A stretch of DNA of 64,000 nucleotides from contig JH154184.1 of assembly GCA_000226015.1 (NCBI GenBank), forward strand, positions 847,011 to 911,010, given 5' to 3'. The DNA comes from Mnemiopsis leidyi. Lineage: Eukaryota; Ctenophora; Tentaculata; Lobata; Bolinopsidae. The number at the start of each line of letters is the position of its first letter. Positions within the stretch are counted from its first letter, which is position 1. Shown here in pieces: positions 22,932-36,900 of the stretch. The notes under the pieces were generated by a model that saw only the letters and a program-made list of their open reading frames with translations, searched no databases and had not been told where the DNA came from. The position numbers and the translations under genes are program-made.

Positions 22932-24134
22932 CTAGCACTTCTGTGCAGCCTCGTAATACTTGCTCTTACAAGCTGCGTTAGGGTTCACCGACTGGGAAAT
23001 CTTTGTCCTCACGGCCTTGCCGAATGCAGGAATTTTGATTTCTCCACCACTTACGGCTTTCAAAAAGCTCCTGAGGTACTTCTCGAACTCACCGACCATG
23101 CCGGCATCGAACTTCTCCACGGCGTTTCTGAAGCAGCAGTTGTTATTGAAGTTCTTGGAGAGGTAACCAGCAGCACAGTTACTGTCTCCACACCAGAAGT
23201 TCTTCGGAACCTTCACGTAGAACATCTTCACGATGTTCTTTAGGGTCAGCTCCTCTTGTCCTTCCTCGTCTGACAGGAAAGCGATGAACTCGTAGATCCC
23301 GTCAGAAAGGCGTCTGAAGTTGTTGCACTGGTCTTCGGTTTCTCCTGAACAGGATCGGTCCATCATGGCTGCGAACTCCTCTGCTAGATTCTGGAAACTT
23401 CCTAGGCAGGCACCCTCTTTATCTCCACAGTACGCTCCAAACATGGCAGAGGCGAATTTTATCATGGAATCAAATTTGATCTTTTTCATGACCTTCCTGT
23501 AGCCTTTCCAGTCTTCTTTTCCTTCAATCAGCGCACCGTCGTAGTTTTTGGCACAGCTTACTGCTGTTGAAAACAGCTCTGGGTTGCATTGACAAGCCAG
23601 TTGCATCAGAGGATGAGCTGACTCCATGGCGGCTCCGACGAGTCCCTTTAGGTCTTTTTGATCTCTGATGTTTCTCAAGAGTTTAGCTGCACTGCCGTCG
23701 GTAGCCCATTTAGCGAGCCTGCAAGGGAAGCCTCTACAGACAGGGTTTTCCAGCTTGTTGAAGTAGCTATGACAGTTGCATCCCATGAAGGGAGACTGGC
23801 ACTCCTCACCTTGCTCGCACACATCACTATAGACCTGCCACATTGCGGCGCTAATTTCTTCATTAAATCCAGTGCTGCTTTCGAGATTGAGACCCATATC
23901 TTCGTCGGAAACCGAGTTGAGACCTTTGAAAAACTCCTCCAATCCTGGTCCCAGCAGATCGAAAATGTTCTTGTGGCCTTCGTGTTCATCTCCCTCGTGA
24001 TCTCTGAGCATCTGCAACATAGTCTGCTCCGCCATCTGCTCGTCTTCCTTGATGACCTCTAATGCTTGGAGCTTGGAGATATCAACATTTGCCGAGACAA
24101 AGGTCACAAGCAGCACTAGTAAAAGAGTCTTCAT
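22932..24134 (-). CDS. Cysteine-rich secreted protein of unknown family
   Basis: One coding exon for 400 residues. The N-terminus (MKTLLLVLLVTFVSA, then NVD) is a clear signal peptide. The mature part begins with an acidic stretch (GDEHEGHKN), followed by 19 cysteines spread as pairs or close groups: DVCEQGEEC, GCNC, ACQC, NNNCCF and a terminal KC. There is no membrane segment after the signal. A TTTCTTTCCAG tract ends 16 bp before the ATG, so a 5' UTR intron probably joins just before the start. Codon use and length argue for a real gene. I recognise no domain. It could be an extracellular matrix, venom-like or secretory-cell product; no function is assigned. Confidence 0.78.
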   Translation of the reverse strand: MKTLLLVLLVTFVSANVDISKLQALEVIKEDEQMAEQTMLQMLRDHEGDEHEGHKNIFDLLGPGLEEFFKGLNSVSDEDMGLNLESSTGFNEEISAAMWQVYSDVCEQGEECQSPFMGCNCHSYFNKLENPVCRGFPCRLAKWATDGSAAKLLRNIRDQKDLKGLVGAAMESAHPLMQLACQCNPELFSTAVSCAKNYDGALIEGKEDWKGYRKVMKKIKFDSMIKFASAMFGAYCGDKEGACLGSFQNLAEEFAAMMDRSCSGETEDQCNNFRRLSDGIYEFIAFLSDEEGQEELTLKNIVKMFYVKVPKNFWCGDSNCAAGYLSKNFNNNCCFRNAVEKFDAGMVGEFEKYLRSFLKAVSGGEIKIPAFGKAVRTKISQSVNPNAACKSKYYEAAQKC

Positions 24135-25480
24135 TGTATCCTACAACTGGAAAGAAAGTGTGTCATTATGTTTCTGAATATTTTATCAAGTGATCATTAG
24201 TTTATTAATTAAAAGTGTAGTTCAAGAGCTTATGTAGATATGGTTCACATAGCAGTTGCAGTGCAATGTTCGAATAAGCACTCTTATTCATTGACCGGGC
24301 GCTGCGTGGATCTCTCTATAAGTATACGGTCCCCAGGCAAGTATTCATATAAAAGACAAATTTTTAACAAAAACGAAGACAATTTCAATTTGTGGAAATC
24401 GAAATTTTAAGTCTCTCCGCACAATAATGTTGAACTCCAATGAGGACTTTTTGAGGAGCCCCGTCTTTTATAAACCGAGACACTATGGTATTCCGTATTA
24501 TAAATATAAGCGAAAGACACGGAAATTCTTAAGACAATGCAACAATTGCTTACGCTGTAGTCGATCATGAACTTAAAATAATTTTTGAATATATTGCCTT
24601 GGGCTTGAGAACTACTGGCCCGCCCAACAGAAGATGTTCGACGTAACAACTAAAGCAGCTAAATAATTGGGAAGGGACAATTCGAGAAACAAAAAGATTA
24701 TACCGTACGTGTTGGACATTTCATTGTTCGACATAAAAAGTTCGTGGAACCGTGGACCGAAAGAAGTTGACCTATAGTTATGGTCAATGGATATCAGGAA
24801 GTCTCGTTTTTTTTGTCGAGTTTTAACTTTAAGTCACTGCGTCTGTACAATTACTACATCTTCTTGCAGACTGATGTCACTTATCTTTTGTTCAATTATT
24901 GCTGTTGTTTATTTGAGAGAATGACTTGGAGAATGGAGAACAACAGGCCATGATGATGAGGTCAAGGAGGCAAACAAACTCGACGTAACCAATAACAACA
25001 CCATCACCTATAGCAACACCATCAACAACAACAACATCATCACCTAAACATAACACACATTTGAAAGAGTAAGATAAAATATTCCAGAGTTGAGATTTAG
25101 AAATGCGAAGACATCAAGACAACCATGAACCAAAAAGACACCATGTCTATAAGGATGTCCATCATTTATTTACTTAAATCTTATTGATAATCATACTAAC
25201 AGTAAAAGTGCTGAGAATTGCAAGGATGGGCCATAATGTTAATAAATAAAAACTCCGGGTTTATCAAAATGATCATTGCCCATCTCCTAAAAGTAAAAGT
25301 ACATTATCACTACGTTGCATGACTGCGAAAAGGTAATTTCGCTTGAAACGTAGCGTTATAGACTGTACTACTACTATAGACATAGTTTAGCCTGCTCGTG
25401 AAGTCTGATCTGATCCAAGTCGGACTTTGAAGTATCGAGATTTATTACACTTACAGTGTTACTGTTATTTTGTATTTAAC
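24135..25480. other. Upstream region of the cysteine-rich gene
   Basis: No further exon is recognised. TATA-like stretches on the minus strand occur around 24315-24355 (TTTTATATGAATAC, CTTATAGAG), which could serve the cysteine-rich gene through a 5' UTR intron. A CAA/CAAC-rich stretch lies at about 24985-25040. Confidence 0.4.
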
Positions 25481-25481
25481 T

Positions 25482-26312
25482 TAAGGGGTCGTTTACATAT
25501 GATATGACGTCATCACCTTGAGGGGGAGGGGGTTTCCAAATGATGACGATTGATGACGGAGGGAGGGGGTTTGGCAAATGATGATGTCATCAAAAATTTT
25601 CTGGATTTATAGGATTTTTTTGAAAATTTTTGATTTCTTTTGAAAAATTTTATCAGAATATAACAAAATCAGAAGGAAAATTTTCAAGTAGAAATTCTGA
25701 TTCAGATCAAACTGGTGAAATACTGTGTTTTCACTGACCTGTATAAAAAGTTTAAAAAATGACTGCAAATTAAAAGACCAAAAATCAAAGTTTTTTGACA
25801 TGAACTTGAAGTAGGGGAGGGTTCCGACTGTGATGATGTCATTATGGTAATTTACCTTTGACATTAGGGGGTTGTCATTTTAGAAATTTTGTATACTAAT
25901 ACTATAACTAAGTCAGTGAAAACACAGTATTTCACCATATTTTTGAATCAGAATACTAAAAATATGAAATGAAAAACTATTGATTGATTATAATATTTTT
26001 TACCTTTTAGAGTATTGAGTATACTACATAATACGGCTATATAAAGATAGGTACCATTTTTACTTGAAAATTATCCTCCTGATTTTATAAAATTGTGATA
26101 AAAACTTTCTGCAAGAGAAATTTGTCTGACCCTNNNNNNNNNNCTATACTACAAAGAGAAATCAAAAATTTCAAAAAAAAATCCTAATAATTTTTGATGA
26201 CATCATCATTGGCCAAACCCCCCTCCCCTCGTCATCAATCGTCATCATTTGGAAACCCCCTCCGCTCCCCCTCCAGGCCATGGTTATGACGTCATATGTG
26301 AACGACCCCTTA
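25482..26312. mobile_element. Large foldback MITE-like element with long inverted arms
   Basis: The outer left arm (about 25482-25640) and the outer right arm (about 26150-26312) are reverse complements, both starting TAAGGGGTCGTT and including TGATGACGATTGATGACG and TGATGATGTCATC. Inner blocks (about 25685-25745 and 25910-25975, sharing GTGAAATACTGTGTTTTCAC) are also inverted, so pairing extends over most of the element. Ends flanked by TA fit a TA target-site duplication, as in Tc1/mariner-like or related non-autonomous elements. It contains an assembly gap (26134-26143). No transposase is encoded. Confidence 0.8.
26134..26143. other. Assembly gap (10 N) inside the foldback element
   Basis: Ten N characters interrupt the right arm; true length unknown. 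Confidence 0.99.
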
Positions 26313-27916
26313 TATCTATAATACAGTACAGGTTAATTTGTGACTTCCGGTGTCCTGCGGACCCTTGTTATGATGTTATACTTATATTGTTACGGGGCCC
26401 TTTGCTAGAACTAATATTATGGCCTATACTTGGGATGGGTTATCTGACCTTGTCCGACCCGCTGCGTCATTCGAAGCGAATATATTTCAAAGCCACAGTC
26501 ACACGGCACAATAACAGAACAAGGAATAAACATTTATCAGAGATAAAAATTAGGAGTCACATAATGATTATTAATATGTATACAATACAATTCAAATTAC
26601 AAAAACTTCCCAACGTACAATAACCACTCAATTACAATGCAATGCATTAAACTGTTTCTTCATCAGTCGGCTTAGTATGCAGGTTCAGTCACTAGATCAT
26701 AAGGAAATCTTGCCGTTAAAAAAAGAGACAATGTTATCAAACTCAAGTAAGTCTCACTTTCCAAAAAGTGTGCAGCATGTTTTTAAACTATTTGAAATTA
26801 ATTGTATTAATTGGGGGATATATCATTATCATATCTAGAAGTAGAAATTACACGGTATAAACAGCTCATAAACATTTTACTTAGAATAAGATTGACTAGT
26901 TAATTAATCAAGTTCGCAACAACAGTATCAGCTGTGGTTTGTAGCTCCCTTAATCGCAGAGTCGTTCACATTTGCTGTGAATTGTAACCATGTAACTCAT
27001 ATGTTTCGATCGGTCTAACTAATAATCTTACTTCTTATACTCCTTGTCAAATGATAAAACAAATTTCATGGTGATTGGAAGTGAAAACGTGAACGACATG
27101 CAATTATTGGTACATAAGGAGAAGAAAATTCGCGCAAGCCAAAAAGAGCTCAACGCGTTTATAAAGATAGCTAAATTCAGGCGACATTCAAAATCGAATG
27201 TCGTTACATTAATTTTCCGGTAGCTGTCAGAGAAGCAAGGTACCTTAGCTTTATATACGGAGAGATCTAGAAAATTTGCTCGCCATAATAAATGTTAACT
27301 ATTACTCAAGTATTATAATTAACATTCCGCAATAATTTCTGGTTAAGTGCGCAGAACGTTAAAAACCAGATTAAGCTGACTACTTTTAAAACTAAGTTAA
27401 AAACTTCTTGACAATCAATGTCTGACAACTATTACGTATGAACCTAACTTAAAAATGTTCGGAATTCATAAAACTGCACTTATCGCTCTGTGTCTGCATG
27501 ATATAGTCTGTACATTAAATATTCAATCTGTGCGGTTCTGTGACCAAAACGGAATTCCAACGGTTCTTTTCTCATCTAACATTCGCTCTTGTTGGAATCA
27601 TAACAATTGACTTCTTTTCAAAGAAATCAACAGTTAGCTAATTTAGCCTGTTTAATCGATATCAAAAGTTGCTTTTCTCAACTTAATTCAGGGATTGGCT
27701 GTAGAGGTTACGAAATGACATTTACAAAAAGTTAAAAAGAAACACAACTCGATCGTTCCTCTGAATAACCAAGTTAACTGTCCGTGAAATTACATCACGT
27801 GACGTCCTCTTCAACTACGCGTGACCTTGACGTATAACGCGTGATTCGGAACACGTGATTTGACCAGTCTGACTTAGGTAACACGAGGCATGACAAGTGT
27901 CTAGAAATGGTTCTCC
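26313..27916. other. 3' flank of the RFX gene
   Basis: AT-rich sequence without a recognisable exon. It would carry the RFX 3' UTR. I could not choose a convincing minus-strand AATAAA. Two CACGTG motifs occur near 27795 and 27851. Confidence 0.45.
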
Positions 27917-30900
27917 TCACCCCAAACTACTGCCCACACAAGGTCTCTTAGCCGAGTGTTCTTCTTCCGTTTCGTCGAAGCTAAAGGCGCTGTTTGAGTG
28001 GTCACGTGGTTCCACCTTGACTTGCACGTGATCGTGGGAACTGCCCCGGCTTACAGACTTGCCGTAAGTCTTTGAATCTTTGTTCAGGTAGGGTATCGTC
28101 TTGCCTGAAACAGCTACTTCAATAAAAATAACGGAATTCCATGCATTAAAAAAGTTACGGTTTTGCAAGTTAATGTTTCAGCATAGCTATGGGCCAAGAA
28201 ATGTGTCATAAGTTGCGACAATGAACAGACAGCTATGCAGAATCATATGACCAAGAATACATGATTGATGAGACAATTGCTAAACGGTCAGCCACAGGAC
28301 TTACGGTCGAATCTAGTGCACAGTAAGTTGGAACCTATGATGTTACTTTTAAAGTACTCACAAAAATGTTTATCGATTACATTATTCAGTTCGTTCTGTA
28401 TGATGTTACTGTGTTTAAAACCAACAGACGGAACCCTTAATTAACCAAAATCTTCACACAAATATAACGACAGACGAATCAGACGATAAGACGACAAGTG
28501 GTGACGAGAGGAACATGAGACTCACCAGTATCGAGAGAGGTGAGTTGATGGCTGTCGTCGTCATCACTCTCAAAACTGTCATCTTCGTCACCTTGATCGG
28601 TAGAATCAGCGTAGAGGGACGTGTTACCGGCCGTGCTCAAAGAACTGAGAGGAGTTTGGAGTTAGTCAGGAACAGGAATATAGCACAAAAATAAGTTTTT
28701 GTAGTCCGACTACGAAGCCTAATATGTATAAACCTATTATAAACCTATTATAAACCTGGAAATCTATAGCTATTGCTCTAGGAATGTTGTATTTAGATTT
28801 CTTAGAGGGATCGTGTTATATCAAGTTATGATATGTGCTGATGAACATGAAAAGAATCAGGAAAGGTGTTACCTAGGTTCCATAGGCTGAGTTTGTTCAG
28901 AGAAGACCTGTTTAGATGCTTCTTCACACTTCTTGATCATGGTCTGATGCAGGGTGATACACTGAAATTGTTATCAGGATAGTCAATAACGTCCAACTTG
29001 AGTACCAAGTTCGAAGATCCAATGGATCAACCAATTTTGATCACAAACTGAAAGTAGGTCGAGAACATAGAAGAACTCCCAAAATTCAGCACTTTTCCAT
29101 ATCTATCGCTTTACAAATTGCTTCAAAGATTGCCAAACTAAAAGTTAAAACACGAACCTCGCCCATAACCACAACAGGATCGGTATTCCGGAATTTAGCG
29201 ACCCGCTGTTCCACCAGATAGTACATGTACTCGTCGTACAGCAGTCTGATCAAGTGGAAACTACCGAAACTTGCTGCACTGCGCAGTGTCAAATCTCTGA
29301 TAACCATTGAGCTGAGGGGAGAGTAGGTTAGCTGCGGGCAGAGTGGGATTGTAGAATTTTGAGACTTTTTGGACGGGGGTTGCATCCCAAAAACCCGACA
29401 ACCTGAGAATTAAGTATGATACAAGTTTGATGAAAGACCCACCAATAGAAGGACCAGTTAAGAAGGAAATATTTGGCATGTTGAGGAAAGTCAGGTTTGT
29501 TTGTGAAGGGAGCTAGCCGCTGATCTACAACGTTTTTCAACCAAGCAGCCCAACCCTCCAGACCCTGCTGCTGTTCCAGGGCTCCCTTGAAACTCTTCTC
29601 CAGTTCGGCGACTGCTGCGTCACTGCAGCCACACACCCACGAGGCTTGTTCCTGGGTAAGATATAATTTCAGCGTATAAGACACAAGTTTGCCATGCTAG
29701 CAAGATGAGGAAGTGAGCACGTGTTGGTACTTGGTTTAGAGCGTACTATACTATGTATACTGGGATGTAACTACATGTTATAACAACAAGATAGATAACT
29801 ACACGTTATAACAAGATAGATAATCTTGGCTGATATGATCAATGATCTGAAGTACATGATATCACAAAGCTGCAATTACCTGGACATTGGTAAAGTCCAC
29901 CCTGTTAAGATCGGCCAACATCTGACTGATCTGATGAGAGTTCTGTAGAACTGCACGTGCAGCTTGAGCGAGATGGTTAAGTGAGGTGTATCGTCTGAGG
30001 GTCTGCGCGAACGCGTTAGCTGCCACGCACTGAAATTTAAGATTAATTATGTTTCAAGATAACTTTGGTTTTGTTTTGAGTTAGTACTTAGTAAAAATGA
30101 ATAGTTCCAAACTGTATAGAGATTTCATGTCAATTAGGGAAATGGGTTTTGCGAGCGAATTACATCTGTTAATTACCTTGGCTTGAAGGAATTTTACTGG
30201 AAGTCCAGAAAGTGCGTGTAACATAACTGTTTCCATATTCTTGGCAAAGTTTCTAATCATCTGAGTCAATGAACCTGGTATGGATTGATTGATAACGAAA
30301 ATAACTTGCAACCATACGATATTAAGCTTATGTTTTTAACCTTAAACGATTATTAGGAACGATCCAGTAGTTTAGTAGTTAAATTGTACCTGGAATAGGA
30401 TGAAGGACATCAGGCATGACAATGTCAATGAGCATCTGATAGACGGAATAGTCTATAACTTTGACCCACTCTTGCACCCACTCGTACTCGCATAGCGGTA
30501 GTAGCACTTCCTTTGAGACATGTTTGTCTTCAGATACTGCACTGCGGAATGTAAACATTTCAACATCTATTATATGTACATCTAAAAAAGTTATAAACGA
30601 TTTTGTGATACTCAAGCATGTACAACTATCTCCAGTAAAAAGAGATCCGGATGTACAATTTAAATCGTGTTTTCAGAAGTTAAACTGAAAGAATTAAAAC
30701 TTTAAAGTTTAACCTAGGAAGTTAAAAATGAAAAGTTGATACTAGGAAGTTGTAACTAAAAAATTGAAACTGAAAGGTAAAACAGCAAAGTTGATACTGT
30801 AAAGTTTAAAGAGAAAAGTTGGGACTGTAAATTTTAAATAGAAAAGTTGAATCTGAAAAGTTTTAAGAGAAAAGTTAAAATTTAAAAATTAAAACAGAAA

Positions 30901-33900
30901 AGTTAAAGTTAAAATCGTCCTACATGTCATCCTGGTCATCCTGAGAAGCATCATCTCGTTTCCTGTACTCTTTACACAACTTCTTCTTGTAAGCTTGTGA
31001 AGTTAGACCAACTCCCTGCCAGAAAGACTGCCAGAGACCTTCAACTTCAGGAAAGTTCAGCAATCCAACAGCGTACACGATTCCCTAAAGGAGAGCTTGT
31101 GTCATTTCTGCTGCTAAGTGCTATTCAGGATTTGAGGAATCAATGAACCCAATTTTAGTTTACCGCCTTTTTCACGAAGAACGACTGTCGAAGCTCTAGC
31201 TGGTAAGTAAAGCACAACTTAGGGATAAAGCGATACCGCTAAGAGCAAGGAATTTTCCCGATAATTAAACTAAGTTCTCTGTTCTGTCGTACAATAAACA
31301 TTGAGCCCTACACTTTCAAGACGTGAGGAAGTGTAATTTGAGACCGCGTATTGTACGCGCGTTGCGCACTTAATGCGCGCGTTACCATAGAAATTTTGAG
31401 ACTAAAAGCACACACTGAGGTCCTTTTATTACTGAAAGCCCAAAATTTTGGGACAAAATTTCGGAAGACCCTGTGCGCGCGTTGCTATGTCCAAGGATGT
31501 ACATAGCAACGTGACCATAAAATTGTACAAAAACCATTTACATTCACCTATTTACTACTTGAATACATCTGGACACTGACAATGGATCACAATAGGCGGA
31601 CCACTGGGCAGATGTCGTCTACACGCCAATCTCAACGAATGACTCATCAAACTTTTAACAGCGATATATATAATAATCCATGTTAACATGCCCTGGCCAC
31701 GTGAATGTGACGATGAGTAGTAGTATGTTAAGAGATGATAAGCAAGGCATGGCTAATAGCTCATTACTCACCACGCAGTGATTCAGGTAGGATGACGAGA
31801 AATGTTGGACGTCCTTTGCAGTAATAGCTTCTGAAATGAATGCTTTAAAACGGCTTATTCCACCAAAGTAATCAAATATCACTACTTATGGCTGTAATAT
31901 GCAAAAGCAATTGAAGTAAGTATTGAAATTTTCAAGTTTTCATACAATATGTAATAATTCCTAGATAATTAACTTATTTAACAAGGAGGTCCAAGCCAAT
32001 TCATGAAGTGCCAGGAAAAATAGGAAAGTGCGGTCTAAAAGTTCTGATAAGATCGGGCAGACAGTCAATCAGACTTGTTATGGTGTGAATTCTCGATCTC
32101 ATATTCTGTAGTTCTGATGCTCTCTCCCTTTCACCCTTAGCGGATTGATTGAGCCGGGTGTGAAGGTATTTAACGACTAATTAATGACCATTGTGAGGTT
32201 TTCGGCAGGAATTTGCCCGGGGCCGCTCCACCCAGCGAGCTTCACCGGTGACGAACTTCAATGAATAATATGCGAACTTCTAACGAAGATGGAGAAACGG
32301 TCACCCCGAATGGCACGCTCGAGTCTGGCTTGGATGGATTTATTGGACTCTCTTTATAATGTTTACAGAGAGATCATGGGAACTTGAAAAGAGCGACTTA
32401 ATGCGAGGGGAGCGTGTTATTAGGTCAGAAATCAGGGACAATTATCAACACAACTTTCAAATTTATAGGGCCCGGGTGGGCCGTGAAAACTTCTTAATAC
32501 ATCCTAATACGGTGAGCCTATGTCGGGTAATGCTGTACCTAGTTTTCTGTTAATCAGATTACCAGTAAAATAAAGAAGTCGTCTAGTACTCCCAAATCGT
32601 TCGATTAAAAATGTAACTCTCAAACTAAACCAATAAACTGGGTCGGTCCAACAAACCCTGGGAAACAGTGCTTACCGGGAAGATCAAGTCCATCGGGGAC
32701 TTTCAGGGGCTGAAACTTGGGGAAGACTCTGGGGGGTACTCCGATAAACTTGATGTGATTTTCGTAGTTTTCCGTGCAGGTCACCGTTTCTGGTTGGTTT
32801 TGCTGGATGCTGATCCTGGAGATACTATGAGATGTTTTACATTTTAGGAATCGGGTTCAGAATATCCGGTTGTTGTGAGGAATTATACGAGAATTATTTG
32901 ATTTGAAGAACAAACATGTTAAGAACAAACATTATCAAACAAACATCATAAGAACAAACAATATTGAAACAAAGATGACAAGCTTACTGTTTTGATCGGT
33001 TAGGATGAGAAAACTCTTCAGGATAAGAATTTAGGATGGAATCGTTCTTTATTCTAATTCCGTAGTAGTGGTACTTGGAGTTTCCCCTGGGGTGTTTTTG
33101 TGTTATATTTTTACAATAATTTCAGGATACCCGAGTATTACAATATAATTTTAACTCTGATGTTTTCGTGGGTTAGCAGATAGTTTTCCTCTACATGAAA
33201 TTTAAGTTCTGCAAAAATGGAACCAATCATGAAATCCGTCCAAATGGCATGCGTTCCCAGCGCTATCATGTTACTAGGATCATCAAATAGCAAATCCTAA
33301 TGCCCGGAATTCATTTTTACAAAAATTTGGGCGATCAGACCAGTGATCCCAAAACACACACACGTATGATTTGTAACAGTTGGACTTGAAAAGTGGTGGG
33401 AAATTTGATAGACCTCTTTGGAAACGGACGGAGTAGAGCATAATGAAATTACGGATGATTCAACTTCTAAGTTGGTGCCTGTATTGCCAGACCAGGCCCT
33501 TATGAAGATGAGACAACCTCTAAATCGACTAATTTTACGGCAGACATCACTCAAAAAACCAGGATACCCGGATCCTATTCTTAAAGACCTAGAATTAGGG
33601 GAGTAAAGTAGGGTAAGATACTCATGTTAAATCTATATAACATATATGTGATTATTAATATATATTCACCTTGTCCCCAGGCGCCTTGTTTTTAGGTTGA
33701 TGAAGATAGATCGGATGATTTTGCCGAAGGAAGCAGCGTTGACAGGTTCAAGTTTGTGTTCCCGGCAGTGCTGCTTGTAGTGGGAGTACATAAGACACCG
33801 GGGTAAGGATACTCCTTCAGCTACTTCGTAGTTAGCCATCAACCATGTTATCTGGGAGTAGGTGTGGGTGAAGGAAGGGGAGGGGGAAAGGGACGAGGAG

Positions 33901-36900
33901 GAGTAGAACGATTATAAGCTAGCACATCACAAGGAATAGAGTTTAAGACAAAATTACTAAATTTATTGGTTTTCCAACTCCGATTTAAGCACTTAAGCAA
34001 CGGTTGTGCTAAATACTTACGGTGACGGGAGCAGCTCGGATTGCAGCTTGTGAGTTTCTCTGGGATGAGATCTCGGGAAAATCCAACTTGTGATATCCGG
34101 GGTGAGGACGGTCGTAATAGTTCCCATAACTGTCGTAGTACTGGTTCTGGTGACTGAAAATACGGGATGTCATGTTGTCTCATGAAAGTCTAATCTGCAA
34201 TAAATACAATTTTAAATCATATAAGAAGATACCCAGGTCCAACCTTTTGTATAAAATACAAAATGTCCAGTTTTGGTAGAGACCACTCCCATCTGCTCCC
34301 TACTCCCTTCACCCTAATTTACCCCTCAATATGATCCATCGGTAAAATAATTCAAATCACAGTTCGCAGATATGTATCATGCAACCTGGGAGTTAATGTT
34401 CCAAAATTTCATTAAAAGCCATTTGATGTTCACACAACACGGCGCTTAAAAGCTTTACCCATGCATGCGGCCACGTGACCAGCTCCAATTTGCTTAGATC
34501 CAGGTTACTACAGTGAAATAAATCAGCTGTAACGTTTCAAACTCACTTAGTTTGGATTGATTCAAGTTATTAGATACAACACGAGTGGGGCTGCGTTGAT
34601 TGGGGAGCATGGATTTATTGGAGAAACACTACCTTACACACGAGGGTGTGGGGACAATGGAATATGAGCTGAACAGCATTTTCCTGAGCATCAGATCTCG
34701 GAATTTCAAACTTAATTTAGGGGCACGACAGGTCGTTGCATTGTGGCATTCAGTTCTATTTTCAAAACTTATTTTCCATGGCTTCCTTTAACCCTGGAAA
34801 ATGATAGGGAATTTTGTGGACTTCCGGGGAACCAAGCCCCCAAGAATTTCAATGACTTGTTAACGAATGAAATGATGAAGAACCGTGGAAGAGAGCCATT
34901 GATCGCTAAGTGCACGAATACCCGGCAGCGGATATTCGGGTATTGACATTATTAACGATTGAATTTGCCGAATGAATTTTCCAATTATCATCAAATATAT
35001 ACAGTATCCAAAATAGGATTAATTAATCGGCATTGGGTGATCAAAGGAAGAGGAGATAAGGATTGTTTGCCGACTTTGGACCTGCGAAAGTGGAAAAATT
35101 CGACACATCTAAGTAAGAGGGAGAAGACAGAGTCACACAATCTGGCACCTCATGACCTTCCAGATTGGGAGCTGCGGTGTTTTCCTGGCCAAGATCTTGG
35201 GGCACTTAGCGGTTAAATATCATAATCGTACCGAGACAATCGAAAAATAATTGGACGTGAGCGGCATCGAAAAATTAGGGCACTCCGAAATAGACGCTTC
35301 AGGGTAAAATTAACAAAAGTAGGCTAACCGTCTCAACTTTTAGGCTCTTTTGACATTAAATCCTATGATGACCAATGGTCTAGGTCTTGCTATCAAGAGT
35401 TTTGGACTAGGTCTGGGGGCGATTTTGCACGTGAAAATTCGACGATAATTGTACCTTGGATTTTATCCAAGAAGATTGTTATTTGGGCAACTCATTATAT
35501 TGGGCAACACATTCCACCAACAGGACTCCACTCTCACCTTATAGTGTTGTGGAAGGGGGCGTCAGAGGGCGTGTCCAGAGCGTACTGGGGGCTGGTGGAA
35601 TGTCCGGTATTTACATCGTACTCCAACCGTACGTACTGACCGCCGCTACTTGTACTTCCCGCACTGTTACTCGGCCGTACTGAGAGTTTGTTATTTAGAT
35701 GTTATCTGAGGGAGGATATTATCCGACCGAACCAGGGGAGAAATAGGTAAAATAGATAACATAACCGAAGTATTTTTCTAAAATATACTAATATTCTTGT
35801 TGTAGAGGGCTTTAAAATAAAACGCAACAGGGGACTTCTTATCTCATTTTCAATCATAGATTCAATCCAAGCAAAATTGCAAAACCAATTCATCGTAATA
35901 ACCCAACCGTTTTTCAAAAAGTGCAATTCTAAGGGTACACAATTTTTCACGGCCCCTGACAAACATTTCCCATTCTACCAACTCACGTCCTCCTGACTCC
36001 CCTCCCCCACAATCCACATAGTTTAACAAATTAAGTGTTCCCACGTCATAACTTAACTCTTTTGTCCCCATTATATGCAACCTGCACACACGAAGAAGCC
36101 GACACACGTCACGGGTCCATATTAATGTGGTCGGTCACCTATTTTAGACACATCTAAATCAGACAAGATCGCCCCGGTCATGAGCTGGCTATTTTTTGGT
36201 TTACCGGACTTCGGTTCCGAAGATCGCAGGTGCACCATAGCATTTAATATCATTAAACAAAATTGGAGTTGGCTGTTTTGCTATTTTAAGGATTTATTAA
36301 GTGCTTGGTCTATCTGGTCGTTCGACACTGTCCGACTTGGCAATGTCAAGGAAGGTTCAGGAATGCTGGATTCCAAACGGAGAATGAAAGTAATTTTTGG
36401 GAGAAATTGTGGATAGGAAATTGTGTAGGAAGGCTGAATGGTTTTCTTCTATTTCATTAAGGACTACATAGCAATAACAATAGTCTGATATTGACAAATG
36501 GTTGAGCACACTGCAACAGGGAGAGATGGAATTTTTGATCACGTGGACCATGAAGGGCGAATTACCAAGAATGAATTTTTTGGATTCTGACATCTGGAAA
36601 GACATTAAATTGACGGTTAATTTTAAAGCTCGAGATTAAAAAGTACCTGTTATTATGTTGAGATCTTCGGGGAGACAAATAACCATACTGCGCATAAAAA
36701 TATGTGTTACATATCACCACACTGCGCATATAGGATTTTGTTAATTTTGATAGTAGTAATGATCATATTGAGACATAATGGTGAAATTCTATGGAATTGT
36801 TGATAAAATTCCTCAGCAAACAGTGACTTGCAAATGGACATAATTTTGAGCGACTTTCATGCACAACATCATGCATGAATTGTGAACTTCAGAAAATAAT

